Positions 35,144 to 45,241 of a stretch of DNA of 64,000 nucleotides are shown here, piece by piece. Each line of letters opens with the position of its first letter. Position 1 is the stretch's first letter. Source of the stretch: Rhodococcoides fascians A44A (GTDB lineage: Bacteria; Actinomycetota; Actinomycetes; Mycobacteriales; Mycobacteriaceae). The DNA is taken from the NCBI RefSeq assembly GCF_000760735.1, contig NZ_JMEX01000008.1, positions 1,097,483-1,161,482 on the forward strand, in the 5' to 3' direction. The position numbers and the translations under genes were made by a program. The notes beneath the pieces are model-generated. The model saw only the letters and a list, made by a program, of their open reading frames with translations, was not told where the DNA came from and made no database searches.

Positions 35144-35773
35144 CTACGAGTTGTTTGGGACTCGTCCCAAAGGCCGCATGAGCAGGGCCGCAGCGAGAAA
35201 ACACACGGCGCCTGCGAGTGTTCCAAGATTTGCCATCGACGCGTTCTCCGGATCCCCGGTCGCAGGTCTGACGAACGCCCCCACCGCCGAAATTCCGAAC
35301 GCGATAGACCCGACCATGTTCAACCACGTGCTCCGCCAGTTACGCGCATGCGGATCCCACAATTTGTCCGTTTCAGTGGTCGCCACAACAGCGAGCGCGC
35401 TCGCGACGAGAAATGCCGCCGAGCCGAACACGTCGGGACGCCACACCCACTTGTCCGCCTGAGCCGCCGTCAACCCGGCAACCAGGGCGACACCTGTGCT
35501 CACGTTGAACAGAACGGTACCCACGAACTGCACGGCAGCCGCCCACCAGTCGAAGTGCTCCACCTTCTCCGACTCCGAACCGGGTACCGGGCGCCCACTG
35601 AGCCTCAACGCGATGAAACCCGACGCGGTGAAGAACAACGAACCCACGAAGTAGGTGACGTTGTCGACGTCGATTCCTACCCAGTGCCCATACGCAGGCA
35701 CCGCGGCCAACCCGAACAGCAGCGAGCCGACGACGAATCCCCATGACTCTCGCCGCAGCCCCTGCACGTTCAC
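35144..35773 (-). CDS. Multi-span membrane protein with YrhK-like repeats
   Basis: A 209-residue integral membrane protein with about six hydrophobic segments. It carries recurring VGSLFF, VGTVLFN, FGSAAF and VGSIAF elements, which resemble the short YrhK-like helical hairpin. The segments occur in pairs, as if an ancestral two-span unit had been duplicated. The role is unknown. The start is GTG at 35773. It follows the small DUF3072 gene on the same strand with a 51-bp gap. Confidence 0.7.
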   Translation of the reverse strand: MNVQGLRRESWGFVVGSLLFGLAAVPAYGHWVGIDVDNVTYFVGSLFFTASGFIALRLSGRPVPGSESEKVEHFDWWAAAVQFVGTVLFNVSTGVALVAGLTAAQADKWVWRPDVFGSAAFLVASALAVVATTETDKLWDPHARNWRSTWLNMVGSIAFGISAVGAFVRPATGDPENASMANLGTLAGAVCFLAAALLMRPLGRVPNNS

Positions 35774-35824
35774 CGGCCGATTGTCGCGGTCTCCGCCCGC
35801 GCCGTCCTCACCCGTCGGGGATGG

Positions 35825-36028
35825 TTATCCGCGACCCGTCTCGCCCTGCAGTTTGTCGATCATCTCCGACGCCTGCGCCTTGGTCAGATCAGCCGGCACT
35901 TCCTCGCCCGCTTCCTGCGCCAGCGTGTTCAAGTAGCTTTCCTGCGGCCCGGTGATCGGCTCGTCACCGGTCACCCACTGGTCGGGGTCCTTCTCGGGGT
36001 TCTGGTTGACCTGCTCGTTTTCGCTCAT
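35825..36028 (-). CDS. Small DUF3072 protein
   Basis: A 67-residue acidic soluble protein, MSENEQVNQNPEKDPD at the start, then TGPQESYLNTLAQEAGEE and DLTKAQASEMIDKLQ. The latter is the short helix-loop-helix of DUF3072, a SAP-like fold seen in many actinobacteria and sometimes linked to nucleic-acid binding. The start at the ATG coding MSENE is preferred; a GTG 66 bases upstream would add an unrelated sequence. Function unknown. Confidence 0.75.
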   Translation of the reverse strand: MSENEQVNQNPEKDPDQWVTGDEPITGPQESYLNTLAQEAGEEVPADLTKAQASEMIDKLQGETGRG

Positions 36029-36139
36029 ACGTTCGTATACGCACGATCGTCGGATCCCAAACTCATTCGCGCAGATGATTGACCGTTTGATCACCCCTGG
36101 CCGACGATTGAAACCCCCCTCAGCTCAGGAGCCACACCT

Positions 36140-36490
36140 ATGACCGGCAAGACCTCCATGCTCGCCCGCCTCGGACTGGGCGGTATCGCCCTCGCTGCCA
36201 CGATGGCCGTCAGCCCAGCCGTCGCATCCGCCGATCCCGTCGCAGACTTCCTCTGCAACTCCGGTTCGTCGCAGTTCTGCCCCGTGTTCGTACAGCCGGC
36301 TCCCGCGCCGCGTGTCGCTCCCGCACCTCCGCCTGCCCCCGCCCCCCAGGCCGCACCCCGGCCACAGTCCGCGTTCCAGTACAAGAATTGCACCGAGGCA
36401 CGCGACGCAGGCGCCGCCCCCGTCTACCGCGACGAATACGGTTACGGCCCGCACCTCGACCGCGACAACGACGGCATCGGCTGCGAATAA
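36140..36490 (+). CDS. Secreted protein with an excalibur calcium-binding domain
   Basis: A 116-residue exported protein. Residues 1-31 are a Sec signal ending AVASADP. A Cys pair (LCNSGSSQFC) follows, then a Pro/Ala-rich linker. The C-terminal 38 residues are an excalibur domain: YKNCTEARDAGAAPVYRDE, then LDRDNDGIGCE, with the DxDxDG calcium loop and the paired cysteines. Such proteins sit in the cell wall; their role is poorly known. The start follows CAGGAG. A long hairpin follows the stop. Confidence 0.85.
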   Translation: MTGKTSMLARLGLGGIALAATMAVSPAVASADPVADFLCNSGSSQFCPVFVQPAPAPRVAPAPPPAPAPQAAPRPQSAFQYKNCTEARDAGAAPVYRDEYGYGPHLDRDNDGIGCE

Positions 36491-36497
36491 CCCCACG

Positions 36498-36550
36498 AGT
36501 TCGCACTTGTGCAGCTTTCAGGCTGCGTTTTGCCTGCACAAGTGCGAACT
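36498..36550 (+). terminator. Long perfect hairpin after the excalibur gene
   Basis: A 17-bp perfect inverted repeat (AGTTCGCACTTGTGCAG and its complement) around a 19-base loop, beginning 8 bases after the excalibur stop. It probably ends that transcript; it also rules out a long start for the following gene. Confidence 0.7.
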
Positions 36551-36565
36551 GGGTACCGTCGGTCG

Positions 36566-37477
36566 GTGAGACGACGGCAGCAACCCCCGTTGCCGAAAAG
36601 GCACGGCCTGGATCCAGCCCGGGTTCGGATGCCGGAAGACGGCCGCTGGGTGACCGTGCGTGAATTTCTCGTCGCAACCGAAGCGCGGATGTCACCGGAC
36701 CGCATCGACGAGATGTTCGACGCCGATGCCGTCGTCGACATGCAGGGTCCTGTCAGCCGCGACGCCGCGTACGCCCCGGGCGAGGCCGTCTGGTTCCACC
36801 GCGATCTTCCGGTCGAATCCGTTGTCCCGTTCGACATCCCCATCGTCCATCGCGACGACACGATCCTGGTGATCGACAAACCCCACTTCCTGCCGACCAT
36901 CCCGCGCGGCGGCCACATTCTGCAGACAGCATTGGTGCGGTTGCGCCAGGAATTGGGTCTGCCGCAACTGATTCCGGCGCACCGATTGGATCGCGTCACT
37001 GCAGGTCTCGTGCTGTTCGTGATCGATCCGAGCGCACGCGGCCCTTACCAGACTCTGTTCCAGGACCGAAAAGTCCGCAAGGTCTACGAGGCGGTGGCCG
37101 GTTACCATCCGGCACTGCACTTTCCGCGTGAAGTATCGAGCCGCATCGCCAGGGAGAAGTACGACTTCGCCGCCCGAGAGGTCTCCGGCGAGCCCAACGC
37201 GCACACCACCATCGAACTCGTCGCCCACCGTGATGAACTGGGACACTACCGTCTTCACCCGACGACAGGACGTACCCATCAGCTACGGCTGCACATGAAC
37301 TCGATGGGGATCCCCATCGTCGGCGACGATCTTTATCCGCGTCCCACCGACCGAGCCGTCGACGACTTCACCGAGCCATTGCAGCTCCTGGCCTCGGAGA
37401 TGGAGTTCACCGACCCGCTGACCGGAGAACGCAGGCAATTTCACTCAGCTCGACGCCTGGACCACGCGCTGACGTGA
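36566..37477 (+). CDS. RluA-family RNA pseudouridine synthase
   Basis: A 303-residue RluA-type pseudouridine synthase. The catalytic motif AHRLDRVTAGLVLF carries the active-site Asp, ILVIDKPHFLP precedes it, and TGRTHQLRLHM is the conserved substrate loop. It converts uridine to pseudouridine in rRNA or tRNA; the target is not predictable. The GTG at 36566, just after the hairpin, is preferred over an ORF start lying inside it. Confidence 0.88.
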   Translation: MRRRQQPPLPKRHGLDPARVRMPEDGRWVTVREFLVATEARMSPDRIDEMFDADAVVDMQGPVSRDAAYAPGEAVWFHRDLPVESVVPFDIPIVHRDDTILVIDKPHFLPTIPRGGHILQTALVRLRQELGLPQLIPAHRLDRVTAGLVLFVIDPSARGPYQTLFQDRKVRKVYEAVAGYHPALHFPREVSSRIAREKYDFAAREVSGEPNAHTTIELVAHRDELGHYRLHPTTGRTHQLRLHMNSMGIPIVGDDLYPRPTDRAVDDFTEPLQLLASEMEFTDPLTGERRQFHSARRLDHALT

Positions 37478-37751
37478 CGACCGACAAATTCTCGCTGAAG
37501 GGGTGGCGGTACAGCTCAGTGTGGATCGACCACAACAGATGCGGGATGTCGGTCCGCGTCTCGATCGCCGCGTTGCAACTCGTCGCGCACCCGCTTCACC
37601 CGAATTCCCGAACCACATAAAGATCGAAAATCTTCAAGACCGACAACCCATCGGCCGAATCGCTGTGAGTTCTAGCTGGCGTCGGCGTGTTAGCCTGCTG
37701 GCGATATGGCGCTGGTTCGATCGCGCCGATGGATTCGCTGGGGGGCGAGAA

Positions 37752-38048
37752 GTGGGCGAAACGCTGGCAGTCGATCTCGAAGGGCTTCGAGCGCTCGGTA
37801 GAACACTCGCCGATACGGCGAGTGCGATGAACGCAATCAGCGTCACGGCGACGGTCACGATGCCGGGTTCGCCGATCGCCCCGGCCTCGGAGCAGTGCAC
37901 CAGGACCACGGCCGACGCCTACACACGCATCGCCGGCAACGTCGCCGAGATGTCGGCAGCGTGCGAGTGGAACGCAACGAGCTACGAGGACATCGACCAG
38001 GCCTTCGACTCCCAGCTGCAACGCTACGGCAACGGTGTCCCTCAGTGA
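37752..38048 (+). CDS. EspC-like type VII secretion-associated protein
   Basis: A 98-residue helical protein with LEGLRALGRTLADTASAM near the start and a second helix towards the end, resembling the ESX-1 EspC-type family. There is no signal peptide, as expected for type VII clients. The GTG at 37752 was chosen because the coding character begins there. It overlaps the next gene by GTGA and heads a four-gene operon. The 274-bp stretch before it (37478-37751) shows no gene that I can support and probably holds the promoter. Confidence 0.65.
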   Translation: MGETLAVDLEGLRALGRTLADTASAMNAISVTATVTMPGSPIAPASEQCTRTTADAYTRIAGNVAEMSAACEWNATSYEDIDQAFDSQLQRYGNGVPQ

Positions 38049-39763
38049 CCACGATCTCGCACGTCCGCCTTTGCCAACCGAGCTCGATGCTCGACTACGC
38101 CACGTCCCTACTGGCGTCGAACAGTACGTTCACCGATCAGATCCTCCGGATGGATCGTGCGGTCGACGCAGCGATGAACACATGGCAGGGGGAGGCGGCA
38201 GCAGCCGCGTCGGCGCGCAGTCTGTCGGAGAGCCTCGCCGCCTCGCACATCGACACGGCCGTCATCGCCATCGCCGAAGCGCACGCCTCCCACGGAGGAA
38301 TACTCGACGGCATCCGCATGTCCCTGTTGGCCATCGTGGACCTCGAGGCACCCGGTGCCGGTATGACGGTGTTCGACGACGGCACCGTGACGGCCCCGAC
38401 TGTTCCACTCGGTAGCGCTGTAGTTGTCTCGATGCTCCTGCAGAGCACACTGGACGCGCAGGCCGACGCCGTCGAGGTACGCATCAAGGCACTTCTCGTT
38501 CAGTTCCGAGAAGCCGAAATGCAAGCGGCGCAAGAAATTCGAGTAGCGCAAGAGCGTCTCGACGCGACCGGATCGCCCGGGGCTGCAGCCATCAGCCCGG
38601 TCGTATCGGACATCGTCAGCGGCAAGACCTCGCTGCCGTCGGACCCGGCGCAGTTGCACGAGTTGTGGTCCACGTTGTCACCGGCCGACAAGGATGCGCT
38701 GTTCGCTCACGACAACTACATCGGCAACCGCGACGGCCTCCCCGTCGTCGATCGTGATCACTACAACCGAATCGAACTCGACGACGAGCTGACTCGCGCC
38801 GAGGCCTGCGATCCGACCGTGTCGAATCGGCTCGAGGACCTACAGGCCGTCCGGGACACCGTCGAGAAAGACCCCAACCGGATGCTGATGCTCCTCGATA
38901 CTCGGTCGGGTGCGCAGACCCACGCGGCGGTGGCGGTCGGAAACCCGGACACCGCAGAGCACGTGTCCGTCACCACGCCGGGTTTGAATACCACCGTCGG
39001 CGGTGCCATCGGTGCCATGACCGACGAAGGCCAACAGATGAAGACGACCGCAGAGAAGCAACTCGACAACATACCGGGCCATGCGGGCGAAACGGTGTCG
39101 ACCATCGCCTGGATCGGGTACGACGCACCGCAACTCGACAAAGACAACTACTTCTCCGAGGAGAGCATTGCGGGGGCAATCCAGGTGGCGCAACCATGGA
39201 ACGCGCAGGCAGCCGCGCCCGACCTGTCGCAGTTCTACGAGGGCATCGACGCGTCGAACCACGACGGCGACCCACATCTGACGGCTGTCGGGCATTCGTA
39301 CGGGTCGTTCACCACCGGGCTCGCGCTCCAAGAGACTCCCGAGGGAATCGTCGACGATGTGATGGTCTACGGGTCCCCCGGCCTTGGTACCGGCCATGAC
39401 TTCGTCGACAGCAGCCTCGACAAGCTCAACATCGCACCCGGGCACGCGTACGAGATGACCGCGCACGACGATCCCGTCGCGCACATGAACCGCTTCGGAT
39501 GGAGTCCTGGTTACATGTCCGAATTCACCCACCTCGACACCGATGCGACGACCACCGCCGACGGAGTGGCGCGCCAAGGAGCGACAGGGCACAGCGAGTA
39601 CCCGAGGTCGAGCGACAACGGCGAATTGCGTACCTCCGGTTACAACACCGCCGTTGTCATCGCCGGTCTGGCCGATGTGCCGGGCCAGCTCGTGACCGGT
39701 GACTCGGCAATGAAAACCGGAGGTATCGACATTCTCGACGGGCTGGTCGGCCTGACCCGATGA
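38045..39763 (+). CDS. DUF1023 alpha/beta hydrolase linked to type VII secretion
   Basis: A 572-residue protein. The N-terminal 200 residues are helical and WXG-like (NTWQGEAAAAASARSL near residue 45). The C-terminal half is a DUF1023 alpha/beta hydrolase with the nucleophile elbow VGHSYGS (Ser about 418), an Asp in HDDPVAHM and a probable His in GHSEYPRSS. Such helix-plus-hydrolase proteins are common clients in Rhodococcus and Nocardia, always next to EspC-like genes. The substrate is unknown. GTG start, GTGA overlap with the preceding gene and ATGA overlap with the lipoprotein gene. Confidence 0.8.
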   Translation: MTTISHVRLCQPSSMLDYATSLLASNSTFTDQILRMDRAVDAAMNTWQGEAAAAASARSLSESLAASHIDTAVIAIAEAHASHGGILDGIRMSLLAIVDLEAPGAGMTVFDDGTVTAPTVPLGSAVVVSMLLQSTLDAQADAVEVRIKALLVQFREAEMQAAQEIRVAQERLDATGSPGAAAISPVVSDIVSGKTSLPSDPAQLHELWSTLSPADKDALFAHDNYIGNRDGLPVVDRDHYNRIELDDELTRAEACDPTVSNRLEDLQAVRDTVEKDPNRMLMLLDTRSGAQTHAAVAVGNPDTAEHVSVTTPGLNTTVGGAIGAMTDEGQQMKTTAEKQLDNIPGHAGETVSTIAWIGYDAPQLDKDNYFSEESIAGAIQVAQPWNAQAAAPDLSQFYEGIDASNHDGDPHLTAVGHSYGSFTTGLALQETPEGIVDDVMVYGSPGLGTGHDFVDSSLDKLNIAPGHAYEMTAHDDPVAHMNRFGWSPGYMSEFTHLDTDATTTADGVARQGATGHSEYPRSSDNGELRTSGYNTAVVIAGLADVPGQLVTGDSAMKTGGIDILDGLVGLTR

Positions 39764-40362
39764 TGCGCAAGAGACGAACGACCGGTACCCGATCACGACG
39801 GTGGATGACGGCATTGACCGTCGCCTCAGTCGTTACGTTGACAGGATGTGGATCAGACGTGCTCGACAACCCGTACGAAAAATCCGACCCGGCCGTGACG
39901 ACGGACTCAGCCGCGATCCTAAAGACGTTGCCGTCGCTCGAGGACACCGAAGCGCAGCTCGAGAGTGCCGTCGTGCAGATCGGAGCATTCGTGGACACCC
40001 TGGTGCCCGGCATGAGGTGGACCTGGATACGCGAGCGAAGTGTCGGCGGCTGCGGCCGGCCGTTCGATGGGACCGACGGTGACGATGTCCAACTGAAGAA
40101 TTATGTGTCGGAGGGGCCGATCCCGGATGCGGTATGGCCGCAGGTGTTCGAGTTCGCCACACGTGTCGCCACGGCTGCGGGCGCGACCAAGGTTCAGACA
40201 TTCCACGACGATCCGGACAACCACGAGGTCCGCTTCTACAGCCCGGAACGAACGGCCATCTTCATCGGCAGCCGAGGTGCCGTAATTTCGGCGAGCACGG
40301 GATGTCGCCTGCCACAGGCGAAGATGTCAGGGGCGCAGGCTCCGGTCACGCCGACCCCGTGA
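39760..40362 (+). CDS. LppA-like lipoprotein
   Basis: A 200-residue lipoprotein: basic start, hydrophobic core and lipobox TLTGC (Cys about 30). The mature part has GGCGRPFDGTDGDDV and a C-terminal IFIGSRGAVISASTGCRLP, like the LppA/LppB lipoproteins of mycobacteria. It overlaps the DUF1023 hydrolase gene by ATGA, so it is probably a surface partner of that protein. Function unknown. Confidence 0.75.
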   Translation: MMRKRRTTGTRSRRWMTALTVASVVTLTGCGSDVLDNPYEKSDPAVTTDSAAILKTLPSLEDTEAQLESAVVQIGAFVDTLVPGMRWTWIRERSVGGCGRPFDGTDGDDVQLKNYVSEGPIPDAVWPQVFEFATRVATAAGATKVQTFHDDPDNHEVRFYSPERTAIFIGSRGAVISASTGCRLPQAKMSGAQAPVTPTP

Positions 40363-40387
40363 TCGTCTGCTCGTCGAGGGAGTCCAG

Positions 40388-40762
40388 ATGACGATGTCGA
40401 GCAGTGAATTCGACGAGTTGGGCGCGAAAGTGCAACGCGCACAATCGGTTGCGCGCGAGATTCGTGGTGTCGGCAGGGTCGGTGATATCGCCGTCGAGGT
40501 CGACGCCGAGAACCGACTCGTCGCACTGCATCACCCAGATGCCGACCTAATCCTGGCTGCGTACCGAGCCGCGCTACTCGACAAGCAGCCACAGTTGGAC
40601 AAGGCGATGCGGGATCTTCTCAGCGACCCCGATGCCCAGGCAATAGCCTCGTTCGTCGATAGCTACGCCGCCCGCACACAGGCTGAACCGGCGCAGACTC
40701 TCGAGGTCGACGACATGTACTTCCAAAGCATCCGACAGGATCCGCTCGGTCGGGATCGGTGA
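40388..40762 (+). CDS. YbaB/EbfC-like protein
   Basis: A 124-residue protein with the alpha-beta-beta-beta-alpha order of YbaB/EbfC nucleoid-associated proteins: an N-terminal helix (EFDELGAKVQRAQSV), strands GVGRVGDIAVEVDAEN and RLVALHHPDAD, and a long C-terminal helix. It is extended beyond the usual length by an acidic tail. YbaB-like genes recur at the end of such type VII operons in this group; whether they bind DNA there is unknown. It follows the lipoprotein gene after 25 bp. Confidence 0.65.
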   Translation: MTMSSSEFDELGAKVQRAQSVAREIRGVGRVGDIAVEVDAENRLVALHHPDADLILAAYRAALLDKQPQLDKAMRDLLSDPDAQAIASFVDSYAARTQAEPAQTLEVDDMYFQSIRQDPLGRDR

Positions 40763-40996
40763 ACGGCGACTTACTGCAAGCACTCAGCATTGGAACTCGT
40801 GACACACGCCGTCCGATCGCAAGGACCGTCGTACCAACGTAAGTACGAAGCAAGGTCCAGGCTACCTACCCTCACCTCGTATCGGATGTCCCCAAGCGCC
40901 ACTATATCCACGCCTTGTCGCAACGCTATGGCACGAACCGACTGAGGACGTGTCACATATGTGTCGTACCGGCGTACGGCTAAATGCGTCGATGCC

Positions 40997-41021
40997 GGGG
41001 GCGGTTAGGCGAAACCGCCCC
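40997..41021 (+). terminator. Hairpin between the type VII operon and tRNA-Ser
   Basis: GGGGCGGTT and its complement with a 7-base loop, a 9-bp stem. It could end the operon ending at 40762 or transcripts leaving tRNA-Ser on the other strand. The 269-bp region 40763-41031 otherwise shows nothing that I can support. Confidence 0.5.
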
Positions 41022-41031
41022 TGACATGCTG

Positions 41032-41118
41032 CGGAAGCGGAGGGATTTGAACCCCCGGACGCTTTTGGACGTCTCTCGCTTTCAAGGCGAGTGCATTGGG
41101 CCGCTCTGCCACGCTTCC
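41032..41118 (-). tRNA. tRNA-Ser (TGA)
   Basis: Minus-strand class II tRNA: acceptor GGAAGCG/CGCTTCC, anticodon stem CTCGC/GCGAG around CTTGAAA (anticodon TGA), long variable arm GACGTCCAAAAGCGTC, T-arm GGGGGTTCAAATCCCTC. Discriminator G; CCA is not encoded. Confidence 0.95.
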
Positions 41119-41170
41119 ATTGTCTTCTCGACGCAGACGATCCTAAACGGTTCTGCTGGCCCGGGGTCAA

Positions 41171-41668
41171 TCACCCCCGGCTCGTCGGGCTGCCCATCGC
41201 TGCGTCGACCTTTTCGAAGATGTCGCCGAGAACCGCGAGTTCACGGGCGGTCAACAGATCGACGAGATGCTTCCTGACGCTGGTGACATGAGTAGGTGCA
41301 GCTTCCTCCAACCGGCGGCGACCCATGGCGGTGATGACGGCAAGGACACCCCGCCCGTCGTCGACGCACGTGCTGCGTTCGACCATGCCGTCTGACTCCA
41401 TGCGCCTGATCTGATGCGTCAGGCGAGACCTCGACGACAGGACACCGTCGGCGAGGTCGCTCATTCGTAGCGACCCATCGGATGATTCCGACAGCATGAC
41501 GAGGATGCGATATTCCGCCATCGTCAGGTTGTGCGCGTCCTGCAAATCCTTGTTGAGTACCCCCTGCAATCGTTGGCCGCCGTCGATATAGGCGCGCCAC
41601 GCTCTCATTTCCGCAGCATCTAACCACTGCGGGTCCCCCCCTGGACCAAAGGATCGTTCGGCCGTCAC
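41171..41668 (-). CDS. MarR-family regulator
   Basis: A 165-residue MarR-type winged-helix protein: LTMAEYRILVMLSES, then RMSDLADGVLSSRSRLTHQI as the recognition HTH, and the wing ERSTCVDDGRGVLAVIT. Most of this family sense small aromatic molecules. GTG start. It is divergent from an aldo/keto reductase gene with a 116-bp gap and may regulate that gene and its oxidoreductase neighbour. Confidence 0.88.
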   Translation of the reverse strand: MTAERSFGPGGDPQWLDAAEMRAWRAYIDGGQRLQGVLNKDLQDAHNLTMAEYRILVMLSESSDGSLRMSDLADGVLSSRSRLTHQIRRMESDGMVERSTCVDDGRGVLAVITAMGRRRLEEAAPTHVTSVRKHLVDLLTARELAVLGDIFEKVDAAMGSPTSRG

Positions 41669-41784
41669 CCGACCATATTAGGCATCAGAGCTACCGATGA
41701 GTAGATCAGCTGTCCCTTCAGGTCATTCCGTGGGCCACGCTCCCGCTCGATGTCCGTTTCGGGCGGTCGGAATAGGCTCGGTGC

Positions 41785-42822
<1,038 letters not shown>

Positions 42823-42832
42823 GGAGACAGGC

Positions 42833-43804
42833 ATGCATGCGATAACGCTGAAAGAGTTCGGGGCCCCCGACGTGATGCAGTGGACCGAAGTGGCGGACCC
42901 ACGGCCCGAGCGCGGGCAGGTCATCGTCGACGTCGCAGCCACCGCGGTCAACCGCGCCGACCTGATGCAACGCCAGGGCTTCTACCCGCCACCGCCCGGG
43001 GCGAGCGAAACGTTGGGACTCGAATGCTCGGGGATCATCTCCGAACTCGGTGAAGGAGTGCACGACTGGAAGGTCGGAGACAAAGTCTGCGCCCTCCTCG
43101 CCGGCGGCGGGTACGCCGAGCAGGTCGCCGTCCCGTCGACTCAGCTGTTTCCCATCCCAGGAAAGCTCGATCTCCATGCGGCAGCGGCACTTCCGGAAGT
43201 GGCGTCGACGGTCTGGTCCAATCTGGTGATGTTCGGCGGCCTCCGCTCCGGTCATGTGGTTCTCCTCCACGGCGGCGGAAGCGGCATCGGAACGCACGCT
43301 ATCCAGGTCGCCAAAGCATTCGGCGCCACCGTCGCCGTGACGGCCGGATCGCGCGAGAAGCTCGACTTCTGCGCATCCCTCGGCGCGGACATCCTCATCG
43401 ACTACAAGAACGAGGACTTCGTCGAGAAACTACCCGACGGAGCCGACCTGATTCTCGACAACATGGGCGCGAAGTACCTGGGGCGCAATGTAAATGCTCT
43501 TGCCAAGGACGGGAAGCTCATCACCATCGGGATGCAGGGCGGCCTGAAGGGTGAGCTCGACTTCGGTGCACTTCTGGCCAAGCGCGGCACCGTTCACGCC
43601 GCAGGTCTGCGTGGTCGACCGGAAACCGGAGCGTCGAGCAAGGCGGACATCGTCGCTGACATGACTGCACGGTTGTGGCCGCTGGTCGAGGAAGGCGCCG
43701 TCGCCCCGATCATTCACGCCGAACTACCGATAACCGATGCGGCAGAAGGCCATCGACTGCTCGACGCCGACGCGATCGGAAAGGTCGTCCTCCGCGTCTC
43801 GTGA
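42833..43804 (+). CDS. NADPH:quinone oxidoreductase (zinc-free MDR, PIG3-like)
   Basis: A 323-residue medium-chain dehydrogenase/reductase without zinc ligands. AVNRADLMQRQGFYPPPPG is the PIG3-type start motif, and the nucleotide-binding loop is HGGGSGIGTHAIQVAKAFG. Rv3777 holds the comparable position in M. tuberculosis, next to Rv3778c, as here. It follows the aldo/keto reductase. Its stop codon lies inside the hairpin repeat at 43801-43873. Confidence 0.9.
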   Translation: MHAITLKEFGAPDVMQWTEVADPRPERGQVIVDVAATAVNRADLMQRQGFYPPPPGASETLGLECSGIISELGEGVHDWKVGDKVCALLAGGGYAEQVAVPSTQLFPIPGKLDLHAAAALPEVASTVWSNLVMFGGLRSGHVVLLHGGGSGIGTHAIQVAKAFGATVAVTAGSREKLDFCASLGADILIDYKNEDFVEKLPDGADLILDNMGAKYLGRNVNALAKDGKLITIGMQGGLKGELDFGALLAKRGTVHAAGLRGRPETGASSKADIVADMTARLWPLVEEGAVAPIIHAELPITDAAEGHRLLDADAIGKVVLRVS

Positions 43805-43873
43805 GTGGAAATGTCGGCCGTGGGCCACTGGAGCGGAGCCAGCGGAGCGACCCGAGGACACATTTCCGCTCAC
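43801..43873. repeat. Hairpin repeat element A between convergent genes
   Basis: Ends are 14-bp near-perfect inverted repeats (GTGAGTGGAAATGT and ACATTTCCGCTCAC). The centre (43830-43852) holds one copy of the repeat with core GAGCC(T/A)GCGGAGCGACC. The TGA in each terminal GTGA is the stop codon of the flanking gene on both sides. It probably also acts as a bidirectional terminator. Confidence 0.75.
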
Positions 43874-45075
43874 ATACGGAGCTTGGACAACGCTTTGGAA
43901 AGCTGATCGATCTCGTACCGCGTCGTGTACGGCGCGAGCCCGATCGTCACCGCACCACCCTCGTCGTTGACCCCCAGGGCATCCAGAAGCCTACTGCCGC
44001 TATGGATTCCACTGACGGTGCCGATGCGGTTCTGCGCGAGGTGCTCGGCGACCTTCTCGGCGGACGTGTCCGCGACGGTGAAACTCAACGTCGGGATACG
44101 GCTGGGAGCGTCGCCGAGCACCATGACGTGGTCCAGCTTCTCCAACGATCGCAACAGATAATCGAACAGCCGGTCGTGGTAGTCCTGCAACGACCCGATG
44201 GACAGCTGCAAACGCTCGCGACGGGTACCCGTCGCGGAGTCGTCGAGATTGGCCAGATAGTCCACCGATGAGACGACACCGGCGAGCAACGCGTACTGAT
44301 GGCCCGACACCTCGAGCCGCTCGACGCCCTTCGCGAACGGATTGAGCGACATCGACGGAATTCGATCCAGCAGACCCGGATCACGGAAGACGAGCGCGCC
44401 CACCTGCGGACCACCCCACGCCGACGCCTGGACGGCGACGACGTCGGCACCCAGTTCCTCGATATCGACGTGCGCGTACGGGGCCGCGCCCGCGGCGTCC
44501 ACGACGATCAGGCCGCCGACGGCATGAACACGATCGGCCGCGACACGCACGTTCGGGGCCGACCCGACGATGGGCGAGGCCGCGGTCATTGCCACCAGGC
44601 GAGTGGTCGTGGTGATGAGTTCTTCGAATTGCCAGCTGGGGAGTTCGCACGTGTCGATCTCGACCTCGGCCCACCGGACCTGAGCACCGTAGCGGTTGGC
44701 GATGCGCAGCCAGGGCGCCACGTTCGCTTCCTCGTCGAGGCGCGACAGCACAAGACCCGTTCCCAGCCCGAGACGCGACGACATGGACTCGGCGAGCCAC
44801 GCGAGCATCGTCGCGCGATCAGGGCCGAGAACGACACCTGCGGGATCGCCGCCGACCAGATCCGCTATCGCCTGCCGCGCGGCGTCGAGCAAACCAGCGC
44901 TGCGACGAGACGACAGGTGACCCGAAGTGTGAGTTGGCGCACTTCCGCGAAACGCTGTGGACACGGCGGTCGACACACGGTCGGGGATCTGCATACCGTT
45001 CTGCGGATCGAGGTGGATCCAGCCGTCGCCCAACGAGGGAATGGATCCCCTGACTCGTGCGACGTCGTACCCCAT
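43870..45075 (-). CDS. Cysteine-desulfurase-like class V aminotransferase homologue without an obvious PLP lysine
   Basis: A 401-residue protein of the class V PLP fold, equivalent to Rv3778c. SGHLSSRRSAGLLDAARQAI, DEEANVAPWLRIANRYGA and VDAAGAAPYAHVDIEEL match the fold; the Asp that holds the pyridine is present. In related cysteine-desulfurase-like proteins the Schiff-base Lys lies in S-x-Y-K-F-F-G-P. Here the segment reads VQASAWGGPQVGALVF, with no Lys. The start MGYDVARVRG at 45075 is preferred over a long frame that overlaps bpa on the other strand. Function unknown. Confidence 0.8.
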   Translation of the reverse strand: MGYDVARVRGSIPSLGDGWIHLDPQNGMQIPDRVSTAVSTAFRGSAPTHTSGHLSSRRSAGLLDAARQAIADLVGGDPAGVVLGPDRATMLAWLAESMSSRLGLGTGLVLSRLDEEANVAPWLRIANRYGAQVRWAEVEIDTCELPSWQFEELITTTTRLVAMTAASPIVGSAPNVRVAADRVHAVGGLIVVDAAGAAPYAHVDIEELGADVVAVQASAWGGPQVGALVFRDPGLLDRIPSMSLNPFAKGVERLEVSGHQYALLAGVVSSVDYLANLDDSATGTRRERLQLSIGSLQDYHDRLFDYLLRSLEKLDHVMVLGDAPSRIPTLSFTVADTSAEKVAEHLAQNRIGTVSGIHSGSRLLDALGVNDEGGAVTIGLAPYTTRYEIDQLSKALSKLRM

Positions 45076-45241
45076 GCCGGACACTCTAAGCGCCGATTTC
45101 GTGAGCGTGTGTTCCACATCCCTTTTTCGGATCGACCGCCTGGCTGTCTTGCACGCTTGTCTTCCCTCCTCAACGACCCGAAACAACAATAATCGGCCCC
45201 GCTCATCGCGCAATCCCACCGAAACCGGAAGGATGGCGAAC

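Noticed and set aside
37503..37751. N-terminal extension of the EspC-like gene
   Set aside because: The upstream 83 codons are Arg-rich and unlike any EspC-type protein. The GTG at 37752 starts the helical family region.
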